A stretch of 15,579 nt of DNA from the NCBI GenBank assembly GCA_016281165.1, contig JAEEIC010000271.1, positions 1 through 15,579 on the forward strand, given 5' to 3'. Every line of letters begins with the position of its first letter. Position 1 is the first letter of the stretch. Source of the stretch: Bacillota bacterium (GTDB taxonomy: Bacteria; Bacillota; Clostridia; Peptostreptococcales; Anaerovoracaceae). A program made the position numbers and the translations under genes. The notes beneath the pieces are model-generated. The model saw only the letters and a program-made list of their open reading frames with translations, had not been told where the DNA came from and searched no databases. Of this stretch, positions 6,008 through 14,337 are shown in pieces.

Positions 6008-6055
6008 GTATCTATATAAATGAAAGGTATTACTGAAACAAAGGGGGGAGACCCT

Positions 6056-6442
6056 ATGAGAACTACAGAAGAAAGGATATCGCTCCTGCATGAAAGAGCC
6101 CGCGAGCTCGCGAGGATAAGAGAAAAAAGGCGCCTGAGAGCCTCGGGCGGCCTCTCGCTCTTCCTCTTCGCCCTGCTGGGCGGCGCTCTGTACGAGCTGC
6201 AGCTGCCGGCGCGCGGAGCCCCCAGCGGCTTCGCCGGCTCGTCTCTTCTGGGAGACGATGTCGGAGGCTACGTGCTCGTCGCGGTGCTGTTCTTCATGAC
6301 AGGCGTCGCCGTCACGGCAGTGATAAGGCGGCGCATCAGAAAACGGGAGAACGGTCCCGGAGACACGCGGACGGGCGGACACAAGAGCCCGAAAGATCAA
6401 AGGTCTGATAACGAGATCAAATCAGAAGGAGATATCAAATGA
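6056..6442 (+). CDS. Two-helix membrane protein, copy 2
   Basis: This 128-residue protein is a paralogue of the one at 4354. The start RTTEERISLLHERARELARI is followed by a basic run, helices at about 29-47 and 70-89, and then a longer hydrophilic basic tail of about 35 residues. The start at 6056 is chosen over an upstream in-frame ATG at 6020 because GGGGGGAG lies 6 bases before it and because it aligns exactly with the start of copy 1. The stop overlaps the ATG of the giant secreted gene (ATGA), so the two are translationally coupled. By analogy with copy 1 it may bind a sigma factor or link it to the membrane. No enzymatic motif is visible. Confidence 0.82.
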   Translation: MRTTEERISLLHERARELARIREKRRLRASGGLSLFLFALLGGALYELQLPARGAPSGFAGSSLLGDDVGGYVLVAVLFFMTGVAVTAVIRRRIRKRENGPGDTRTGGHKSPKDQRSDNEIKSEGDIK

Positions 6443-9400
6443 ACGTAAAGCGCATATTATCAGTACTGCTGACAGCCTGTATGCTGGTCTGCGCCGTGCC
6501 TCTGAGCGCTCTGCCGGTATTTGCGGACGGGCCCTCGGGCTACGATCCGAACGATCCGGGCTACCCCCTGATCGATCCGGAGACCAACGAGCCGGTCTGG
6601 CCGGATCCCGTATACGATATAAACTCTTACAGACCGGAGCTCGCGATCTTCAATTCCATCTCAGGCGCGAGCGCAGAGTTCTATACTTCGGTCATGAAGG
6701 GCTCGGATTTCAACGCTGTAGCCGCGGGCTATTTCAAGGAAGTCAACTCGAGCGATCCGAAGACCCTGAAATATGACTCCAAGCTCAGCGGGGCCGCCGA
6801 ATCCTATGAATGGACGTCTTTCTGCAATACGAACCTGGCGAAGATGAGCGACAAATACGATCAGCTGAGAGCGGGCCTGGGCGTGACCCTGAACAACAAG
6901 GACCACTATCACTGGTCGGGCATCTCGAAATACCGCGTCATCAGCTACACCAAAGTCTATCTCTCGATCATGTCCGGCAGCTTAGGCTACGGCGCCATGG
7001 CGACGCACAGCGGTTACTCCAAGGATCAGGAGACCCTGCGCAAGGGCAACGCCTCCTTCAAGGACATCCCCTCGAATATGTATAAAGATACGGACGAGGG
7101 CAAAATCGGATACCCGCTGGCCATCGAGCACTACAGGGAATATGTCTCCTGGGGCGGTGAGACCTGCAGCTGCGGCGGTTCCGCCGAAAAGTTCGTCGTG
7201 AGTTTCCAAGACAAGACCGCTCCCACCATCGAGGAGGTAAAGATACTCCACAACGGCGAAGAGTGCGTGGATTTCAAGAAGGGCGACACCATCACAGTCA
7301 AGGTCAGATACAGCGAGCCCATACGCTTTTCCGATGACGATAAGCACGGCAAGGGCGATCTGAACGTAGGCCTCATGGTCGCTAACAAGGGTCAGGGCGA
7401 CTGGCTCTACGCCCATCTGGTCAGCCTCATAGACGACACCCTGACCTTCGAATGCACTATCGATGAGGATGAGACCAGGATGTTCTCCGTCACTGGCCTC
7501 GACCTGGCCTCCGCGCCCTCTGACGGCATAGCCCTCATCAGCAGCAAGGCCGATATACCCCTTGCTGTCATCAAAGGAAACAGCACCGTCAAGGTCAGCA
7601 AGCCCGAGACCTCCGAAAGCGAGGGCTTCACCACTACGACAAGCTGGATAACCGACATAGCGGGCAATCCCATCACCAACGAGCAGCCCCGCTCCTATTT
7701 CTATGTGGACTGCGAGGCTCCCTATGCCGCGCTCATAACTTTCTACAACGAAATGAACAACGCCGACATCAAGACGCTGCGCGGCGTTGAAGCCGGAAGC
7801 ACTCTGTATGCCGACAACAGCGACCTGTACATGGGCGGCGGCGACTGGATAGGCTTCTACATCTATATGAACGAATTCGTCTACTGGGGCAGGGACGAGG
7901 GCACCGACATCAAGAACGGTTACGTCGTGACCAACCTGAAGTACAACGATACCGGCGAATTCCTCAAGCTCGGCCTCTGCAACTGGTACATGCCGGTCAA
8001 GGCGAGCACCATAGGTCAGGGACTGGGCCAGGGCAGATCCTACGGCCAGCTCTGCAAGTTCGTGACCATGAGGATATGTCTTCCCAACGATTCCTACAGG
8101 AAGATGACGGTGGTCGATCCTCCCAATGTGGAAGAGGAGAAAAAGGGCCGCATCCTTGTCACCGAGCTCCATCTGGAGAACACCGGTATCAAGGACGCCT
8201 CCGAGAACTTCGCTACCAGCGAAAAATGGGATCCCCCCGGGGAAGCATATAAGTTCGACAACACTCCTCCGACCTTTACCCTCGGCGACACGGTGCAGAC
8301 CGGAGGCACCAACGGCGACTTCTGCATCCCCTTCACCATCAGCGATGAGGAGGGCGGTTCCGGTGTCCAGAACCTTCCCGCCAAGCTCTGGCTGACCGAC
8401 CCAAACGGCAATACAGGCAAGATAACTTATGCCGTGAGCGCGTCGGCCACTCAGCCTGCCGCGAACTCGAGTCTCTGGAAGACCGGCACTATGGGCTGCG
8501 AGATACTTTTCGACATGATAGGCTCTCAGCAGTATCTGTATGTGAAGCCCGATCTTGACGCTCATTTCAACCTGGGCACAGGCCAGAACCTGAAGATACA
8601 ATTCGAGCTTCAGGACTACGCCGGAAACAAGAAGACCACCTCGGCCGCCAAAGTCACGGGAGTCTCGCTGGACAGCGTAGGGCCGGCCGTCAGCATGGAC
8701 AGCGTCGCCAGGAGCTTTACCGACGGCGGCGGCAAGCTGACCGTCAAGCTGAACGCGGACGATCCCAGCGGCATCAAGAAAGTGGAATACCAGTGGCTCG
8801 ATCCCGGTTCGGACGAGGACGATCTCGACGACGATGACTGGACCGCAGCCGTGAAAGCGAGCGGCGTCTGGACCGCGACCGGAAACGTCTCCGGCGGCGA
8901 GTTCTTCAATAAGGAGCTCTGGGTAAAGGCGACCGATGATACTCCCAACGGCAATGTCAGTATTACCAACCTGGGCGTCTGCAGTTTCAGCCTCGAGAGC
9001 ATAGATTACTCTCTCGACTGGTCTCCTGCCGTCATGACAGCGGCCAAGGCCGGCGTCTCCTCCCTCGCGAGCGGCGGCGTGCTCTTCTTCGACGTTGAAC
9101 TCAGCACCAGCGACGATCACTACGTCGCATATATCGATGAAGAGACGGACGACATCTTCGGTTCCGATGTGTACTGGTCTGTCTCCGAGATCGAGAGCGG
9201 CGAGAGCGGCTATACCGTCAGCGGCACTGAGTCTGCCGGAGACTTCCTCAATGACTACACCGGCAACATCAGCGTTACTGTCTACTCCGGAAGCGCTGAC
9301 ATGTTCGAAGACGTCGAGGAGGAGGGCGAGCAACTGCTGCTCATAGCGGACAGCGTGGGCGTAGAGACCTTCACCCTGAAGCAGTCCCCGGCCGGGAACA

Positions 9401-12400
9401 AGGCCGCCGATGTGTTCAGGAAAGACTCGGATGAGATCCTCACTCCCGCGAGCAGCGCCGAGGCCGATAAGCTGACCGGCCGCATCAGCAATATGCCCTG
9501 GACCTTCGATTCCGACGAACACGTGAACTCGACTCTCGCCGGCATCCAGCTCAGCATAGATCTGGGCGGCGATAAGAACGGCTGGAATTACTCCGACATC
9601 GACTGGGCTAATTCCTTTATCAGCTTCTATACTGGGACCTTCGGCAACCCTGTGGCAGACGACTTCGAGAATCTCGTCAGCGAAAAATATATGCTCTGCG
9701 CCATAGGCAGGGGGCCCTCGCAGGTCATAACTCTGCCAGATTCGGCGCTCTTCAAAGAGTCGGCAGAAGGCTCTCTGTATCTGATCCTGGCCAGGGTCAG
9801 TTCTCCCGACACTCCCTATACGATCAAGCTCGATAACGATGGCTACTGGGTGACCGTAGACAATACCGAGCCGGGCTACATCGACTTCGGTTTCCTGGGC
9901 AAGAAGATCTACGACTACGGCAACATCTATTACAAGCAGCTTGCCTATGATGCTTCCTCCACGATCTACATCCCGACCAGCCACGAGACGGCGCTCAATG
10001 TGGCGTCTGTGTACTCGTTCTATGATGAGGAAGAAGATGAAGAATTGGTCTTGGACCATGAGGCCTCGCTCATCGGTGCAGGCTATGCCGGAGCCCTGGA
10101 CATCATCGCCTGGCGCGCTGATGAAACTAGCCCCGAGGTCATAAGCCTGCATAAGGGCGTGATCCTCGGTATCGATAATGAACCGTGGAGCGAGTATTGG
10201 AGCCCGTCCCGGGCGAAGGAAGGCGAGCGCATGCTGATCTTCGGAGAAGAGACAGACCCCGATGACGGCGTCATAGGCGTCGAAGCAGATGAAGACAATC
10301 TCATCGCCCTGCAGGTGGTCTTCGCCAACGGCAGGAGATCCGAGGTCCAGTACATCACCGTCCATCCGGTGAGCCTGGATCCTAAGGGAACGATCTCCAT
10401 CGAAAACAGCGAGGGTCTCGATCTGGGCGGCCACGCCAGTCTGGCGACCACCGATCCGGGAGACGCGTCTATCGTCTTTACCCCGGCCAGCGGCTTCAGC
10501 ACCCTGGGCGTCGAATTCAAGGCCTACATAGGCACTGTCAGCGGCGACGGTGTTCCCTCTAGATCCGATGAAGATCATCCTCTGTACATGAGCGCCGCGG
10601 GCGACGGCAGCTTCAAGGCCAAGGTGCCCAAGTCGAACTTCTGGGCCTACACCGATGCAAATACCGCTGAACAGCAGTTCAGCGAGATTAACTACGGTGT
10701 CTACACGCCTGAATTTGTCAGCGGCGACAGCTGGTGGGGCTTCTTCAATCAGCTCTGGCGCCTCGGCGGCGTGGGCTACTACCTGGTATACGCCGAAGAT
10801 GAATACGGCAACGAGGTCTTCGCGGGCGTCACCGACTGGGACGTCATCGCCGACGGCACGCCTCCGCTGTTCGCTGACAACTTCTATGGTTACGACGAAG
10901 AATATAATATGCACGTCGAAGACGACGGCAGCTTTACCGCCTCATTCAGGATCGAGGACGAGAGCCTCTATTCCTACGATTCCGAGAGCGGTGAGTTCCT
11001 CCCCAGGCCCATGACTCTGGAGCTCTTCTACGATACGAAATACTGTGAAGCTGCGGGCATCTCCCCGTCAAGGCTCGTCCTCGACGGTGTCGCCGACGGA
11101 TTCGTCTGGAAGGATGACAGCGGCAACGACATGGGCATATGCGAGGTGACTGCCGAGCTGTTCAGCGATTATTGGGTTATAGACGGCGGCATGGATGAGT
11201 ATCAGACCTACGAAGGCGGATTCAACGAAGTATATCTCACGGTCACTGTCAAGGGCATGGTGAGCCCCAATATAACTTCTCCGACGGATATGGTCCTCTT
11301 TGCCGCGGCGACCGACGCCCACGGCAACAGCAGCGGCTGGAACATGCCGGATCCGAGCGATCCCGATTATGACATATCCTCCATCGGCTACTATCTCAGC
11401 AGATATAACAATCCCGGCGGCGCCTTCGCCGAGGGCGTCGTGGGAGTCAAGCCCGAGGCAGTCTCGTATGTCTACAAGGAGACCGACGACGGCGAGCCCG
11501 GCGACAGAGCCCTGTTCATCACCTTCAACGCTCCGGTGAAGCCGGTAGAGAGCTGGATACGCATCCACGGCGAGGAGATCGAAGGCTACAGGACCGAGTG
11601 GCACGACGCCTTCCCGATCTTTAAGGACGGGACCTGGCAGATCCAGTACACCGATGCCTTCGGCAACCTCTACACGCAGGAGATCGTGCTCGACGACGTG
11701 ATCGGCGAGTACGGCTTCGACCTCTCCTTCTCGACCCTCGACTGGGTATCCAAGAAGACCGGAGTCACCGTGACGGCCGCGCCCGACGATGACGGCGAGA
11801 CCCTGAGCGGACAGATAGTCTACAGCGAGGGAGACGATCCCGAGAGCGTCGATGAGCCGGTCGTCACCTTCAACAAGAACGTCTACGAGTACGAGATCAT
11901 ACGCGAAAAGGGCGGCAATAAGGACCGCCTGCACATCCAGATAAACAACATAGCCGACGGAGCCCCCAAGGAGACCCTGTTCTTCTACTTCGAAGAGTAC
12001 GGCAATATGTACAAGGCGGGAACGCATCCCACCGGCATCACCACCGGTAAGGTCATAGTCTCTTACAAGACCGACCGCGAGACCAGCCCTGTAGGCGACA
12101 CCACCATGACCTTCAGGGAAGGCGACGACGACACCTACAGCTTCAGGTACTACGACGCGGTGGAGGACAGGGAGTTCATCCTGACCGGCGGGCTCTACAA
12201 AGATCATGATATCACCCTGGGCCATTACGAGCCCTACAGGGATGAGGAGGCTCCCTCCATCGATCTCGTGACTGTCTGGAAGCAGAGGGCCGGCGGCTTC
12301 GTCCAGATGGAAGCCTTCCCGGGCAGCGCTCAGGAAGCGGACATCACGAAAGCGATCCAAAACAGCGGCACTGCCCAGAGCTACGACTTCGTGGTCAACG

Positions 12401-14325
12401 CCAGCGACTACTCCAGGTGGAAGGTCTTCGTTAAGTCCTCCCTGCCCGGCAGCATGAGCTTTGACGACGATCCCGCGGCTGATGCGATCAAGGGCGTCGC
12501 GGTCCAGGGCAACAACGTCCTGGTGACCAGTGACGTCGAGGCGGACTTCTACATCGTGGTGGTCGACGCCGCAGCCGCGGATACCGCGGCAGACGCCGAC
12601 AACTTCACCGCCGTGAAGATACCGTATGCCGCGTACCGCTTCGACAACGTCGAGCCCGATATCGAGCCCCTGACCCAGTCCCTGGATATGTACTCCAAGG
12701 TCGTCTACATCAAGGTCTCCGATCTGGACAACGACGGCAATGAGACGACGGGCGTCACCGTCTCCGGCAAGGGAGTGCTTGAAAACAGCGATCCCGGCTA
12801 TGAAGAGTATCAGTACAAGCTGCTCTTCTTCGACAACGAAGATGTCGCCTTTACGGCGACCGACGCGGCGGGCAACAGCAAGATCCTGACCATCACGGTC
12901 GAGGGCATAGACGTGAGTGCGCCCGTGCTGTCCGTGACCTGGTCTCCCTGCTTCAGGGACGACGGGGGCCTGCAGAGGGATAATCCCACCGCGGGACCGG
13001 TCAATACCAACGTCATCGCGACCATCGCCAGCGACAAGTATATCTACAAGGTCACTGCCAATGACGGCAGCGAGCTCGTGTTCGACGACTCCGTCGCCCT
13101 CGCCCCCTGGGGCAAGGTCGAATACAACAGCGACAGAGTCACGGTGACCGTCATGACGGGCAGCGAACTCGACCTCACGCTCACGGTCACCGCACCCAAC
13201 AAGAAGAGCACCGACGCGAATATCAAGCTCGGCGCGGGCGTCATCGACAAGGACGCCCCCGTGGTGACCGAGACCGTAACCCAGATGAAGCGCAGCGGCT
13301 ACAGCGTTCCCTACGCCGAAAAGCACAGCCTGAGCTTCGACGAAGAGGTCTTCTGCATGAGCGAAGGCCCGACCGGCGCCGTCTACAGCGACGTCGAGCC
13401 CCTGGAGATCACCCTGAGCGGGATGACCGAGCCCCGCGCTCTGTTCTTCAACGACAGGGCCGGAAACATCACCGTGTTCAACCTGCAGATGTCGGGCGGC
13501 GTCCTCGACGATCAGGCTCCTTCCATCGAGATCGAGCTTGACGACGAGGCGACGGTCACCAGCTCCAGAGTCCCGGTGACTGTCATCTCCGACGAGTTCG
13601 TGACCCTCACAGCCTCCGACAGTTCGGTAGACTGCGGCAGCATGACCCAGGCCGAAGACGGCAGCTGGACCGGCACGGTCAGCGCCGGCGAGAACGGCAC
13701 CTTCCGCATCACCGCGGCCGACGCGGCGGGCAACACCGCCTCCGCGGTCTTCACCGTCAATAATATCGACAAGACCCTGCCTCTGATGGCCTTCGACAAG
13801 TCGACCATCGGAGTCTTACAGGACAGCCCGTCCGCGGACCTCAGGGCCGCTCTCGAAAAGGGCGTCACGATCTGGGACAACGTGGGCGTAAAGGACGGAT
13901 CTCTCGTCTATGACATGTCCGTGGTCGATCTCAGCCTGCCCGGCGTCTACGAGGTCCTGTACAACGTCGAGGACGTCGCCGGCAACATCGGTGTAGGCCA
14001 CCGCTTCGTCAAGGTCATCGACAAGGATCTGCCCATGCTCGTCGTGGACGGAGAGACCACCGAGGAGAACGGTACCTTCGCGATCGAAAGCGGAGCTCAT
14101 ATACTCACAGTCAGCGGCCTCAAGGACGCCACAGAGCCCTACACCATACTAGTGGTCAAGGGACTGTACTCCAAGGGCCAGATGAAGGTGTTCCACGAAG
14201 GCATCGATATAGGAGAAGACGGAAGCATCGAGCTCACCCAAAAAGGCTTCTACACCGTGCTCCTGACCACACAGTCCAGACAGACCTACCGCACGCTGCT
14301 CTATGTTGAGCCGGTAGAGCAATAA
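6439..14325 (+). CDS. Giant secreted protein with multiple Ig-like modules (2628 residues)
   Basis: A signal peptide occupies residues 1-29 (NVKRILSVLL core, ending LPVFA before DG). Residues about 40-250 form a domain I do not recognise, ending in a Cys243-x-Cys245 pair. From there a chain of beta-rich modules is marked by D-x3-P boundaries at residues 258, 424, 607, 745, 1141, 1472, 1935, 2069, 2158, 2270, 2357, 2444 and 2528. The C-terminal modules repeat every 84-112 residues. The 2444-2528 unit, with LPGVYEVLYNVEDVAGNIG, looks like the DUF5011/Big_3 Ig-like family of bacterial surface proteins. The protein is strongly acidic. No LPxTG, SLH or C-terminal membrane helix is seen, so it may be released or held non-covalently. 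The ribosome site AGAAGGAGA (6424-6432) and the ATGA overlap fix the start. A role as adhesin, sensor or sigma-regulated surface output is inferred. Confidence 0.9.
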   Translation: MNVKRILSVLLTACMLVCAVPLSALPVFADGPSGYDPNDPGYPLIDPETNEPVWPDPVYDINSYRPELAIFNSISGASAEFYTSVMKGSDFNAVAAGYFKEVNSSDPKTLKYDSKLSGAAESYEWTSFCNTNLAKMSDKYDQLRAGLGVTLNNKDHYHWSGISKYRVISYTKVYLSIMSGSLGYGAMATHSGYSKDQETLRKGNASFKDIPSNMYKDTDEGKIGYPLAIEHYREYVSWGGETCSCGGSAEKFVVSFQDKTAPTIEEVKILHNGEECVDFKKGDTITVKVRYSEPIRFSDDDKHGKGDLNVGLMVANKGQGDWLYAHLVSLIDDTLTFECTIDEDETRMFSVTGLDLASAPSDGIALISSKADIPLAVIKGNSTVKVSKPETSESEGFTTTTSWITDIAGNPITNEQPRSYFYVDCEAPYAALITFYNEMNNADIKTLRGVEAGSTLYADNSDLYMGGGDWIGFYIYMNEFVYWGRDEGTDIKNGYVVTNLKYNDTGEFLKLGLCNWYMPVKASTIGQGLGQGRSYGQLCKFVTMRICLPNDSYRKMTVVDPPNVEEEKKGRILVTELHLENTGIKDASENFATSEKWDPPGEAYKFDNTPPTFTLGDTVQTGGTNGDFCIPFTISDEEGGSGVQNLPAKLWLTDPNGNTGKITYAVSASATQPAANSSLWKTGTMGCEILFDMIGSQQYLYVKPDLDAHFNLGTGQNLKIQFELQDYAGNKKTTSAAKVTGVSLDSVGPAVSMDSVARSFTDGGGKLTVKLNADDPSGIKKVEYQWLDPGSDEDDLDDDDWTAAVKASGVWTATGNVSGGEFFNKELWVKATDDTPNGNVSITNLGVCSFSLESIDYSLDWSPAVMTAAKAGVSSLASGGVLFFDVELSTSDDHYVAYIDEETDDIFGSDVYWSVSEIESGESGYTVSGTESAGDFLNDYTGNISVTVYSGSADMFEDVEEEGEQLLLIADSVGVETFTLKQSPAGNKAADVFRKDSDEILTPASSAEADKLTGRISNMPWTFDSDEHVNSTLAGIQLSIDLGGDKNGWNYSDIDWANSFISFYTGTFGNPVADDFENLVSEKYMLCAIGRGPSQVITLPDSALFKESAEGSLYLILARVSSPDTPYTIKLDNDGYWVTVDNTEPGYIDFGFLGKKIYDYGNIYYKQLAYDASSTIYIPTSHETALNVASVYSFYDEEEDEELVLDHEASLIGAGYAGALDIIAWRADETSPEVISLHKGVILGIDNEPWSEYWSPSRAKEGERMLIFGEETDPDDGVIGVEADEDNLIALQVVFANGRRSEVQYITVHPVSLDPKGTISIENSEGLDLGGHASLATTDPGDASIVFTPASGFSTLGVEFKAYIGTVSGDGVPSRSDEDHPLYMSAAGDGSFKAKVPKSNFWAYTDANTAEQQFSEINYGVYTPEFVSGDSWWGFFNQLWRLGGVGYYLVYAEDEYGNEVFAGVTDWDVIADGTPPLFADNFYGYDEEYNMHVEDDGSFTASFRIEDESLYSYDSESGEFLPRPMTLELFYDTKYCEAAGISPSRLVLDGVADGFVWKDDSGNDMGICEVTAELFSDYWVIDGGMDEYQTYEGGFNEVYLTVTVKGMVSPNITSPTDMVLFAAATDAHGNSSGWNMPDPSDPDYDISSIGYYLSRYNNPGGAFAEGVVGVKPEAVSYVYKETDDGEPGDRALFITFNAPVKPVESWIRIHGEEIEGYRTEWHDAFPIFKDGTWQIQYTDAFGNLYTQEIVLDDVIGEYGFDLSFSTLDWVSKKTGVTVTAAPDDDGETLSGQIVYSEGDDPESVDEPVVTFNKNVYEYEIIREKGGNKDRLHIQINNIADGAPKETLFFYFEEYGNMYKAGTHPTGITTGKVIVSYKTDRETSPVGDTTMTFREGDDDTYSFRYYDAVEDREFILTGGLYKDHDITLGHYEPYRDEEAPSIDLVTVWKQRAGGFVQMEAFPGSAQEADITKAIQNSGTAQSYDFVVNASDYSRWKVFVKSSLPGSMSFDDDPAADAIKGVAVQGNNVLVTSDVEADFYIVVVDAAAADTAADADNFTAVKIPYAAYRFDNVEPDIEPLTQSLDMYSKVVYIKVSDLDNDGNETTGVTVSGKGVLENSDPGYEEYQYKLLFFDNEDVAFTATDAAGNSKILTITVEGIDVSAPVLSVTWSPCFRDDGGLQRDNPTAGPVNTNVIATIASDKYIYKVTANDGSELVFDDSVALAPWGKVEYNSDRVTVTVMTGSELDLTLTVTAPNKKSTDANIKLGAGVIDKDAPVVTETVTQMKRSGYSVPYAEKHSLSFDEEVFCMSEGPTGAVYSDVEPLEITLSGMTEPRALFFNDRAGNITVFNLQMSGGVLDDQAPSIEIELDDEATVTSSRVPVTVISDEFVTLTASDSSVDCGSMTQAEDGSWTGTVSAGENGTFRITAADAAGNTASAVFTVNNIDKTLPLMAFDKSTIGVLQDSPSADLRAALEKGVTIWDNVGVKDGSLVYDMSVVDLSLPGVYEVLYNVEDVAGNIGVGHRFVKVIDKDLPMLVVDGETTEENGTFAIESGAHILTVSGLKDATEPYTILVVKGLYSKGQMKVFHEGIDIGEDGSIELTQKGFYTVLLTTQSRQTYRTLLYVEPVEQ
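12643..14280 (+). repeat. Tandem Ig-like module array in the C-terminal part of the giant protein
   Basis: Protein-level repeats at residues 2069-2614 each begin with D-x3-P (DNVEP, DVSAP, DKDAP, DDQAP, DKTLP, DKDLP). Most end with an aromatic or alanine-rich strand containing AAGN or VAGN plus a hydrophobic run. Spacings are 89, 112, 87, 87 and 84 residues. The sequence has diverged enough that no long DNA repeat is visible, so these are old domain duplications rather than recent tandem copies. Confidence 0.6.
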
Positions 14326-14337
14326 GGAGGCAGACAA

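Noticed and set aside
6020..6055. Upstream start (ATG 6020) for the second two-helix protein
   Set aside because: It lacks a ribosome site and would add 12 residues before the conserved start. ATG 6056 has GGGGGGAG at proper spacing and aligns with copy 1.
6982..10914. 1310-codon open frame on the minus strand inside the giant secreted gene
   Set aside because: It is the mirror of a GC-rich plus-strand gene with strong codon bias. The protein is low in structure, has no domain, and has no credible ribosome site. The plus strand has a signal peptide, a good start and domain repeats.
11068..13326. 752-codon minus-strand open frame in the same gene
   Set aside because: Same codon-bias shadow effect. 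The translation is Val/Gly/Asp-rich with no recognisable motif.
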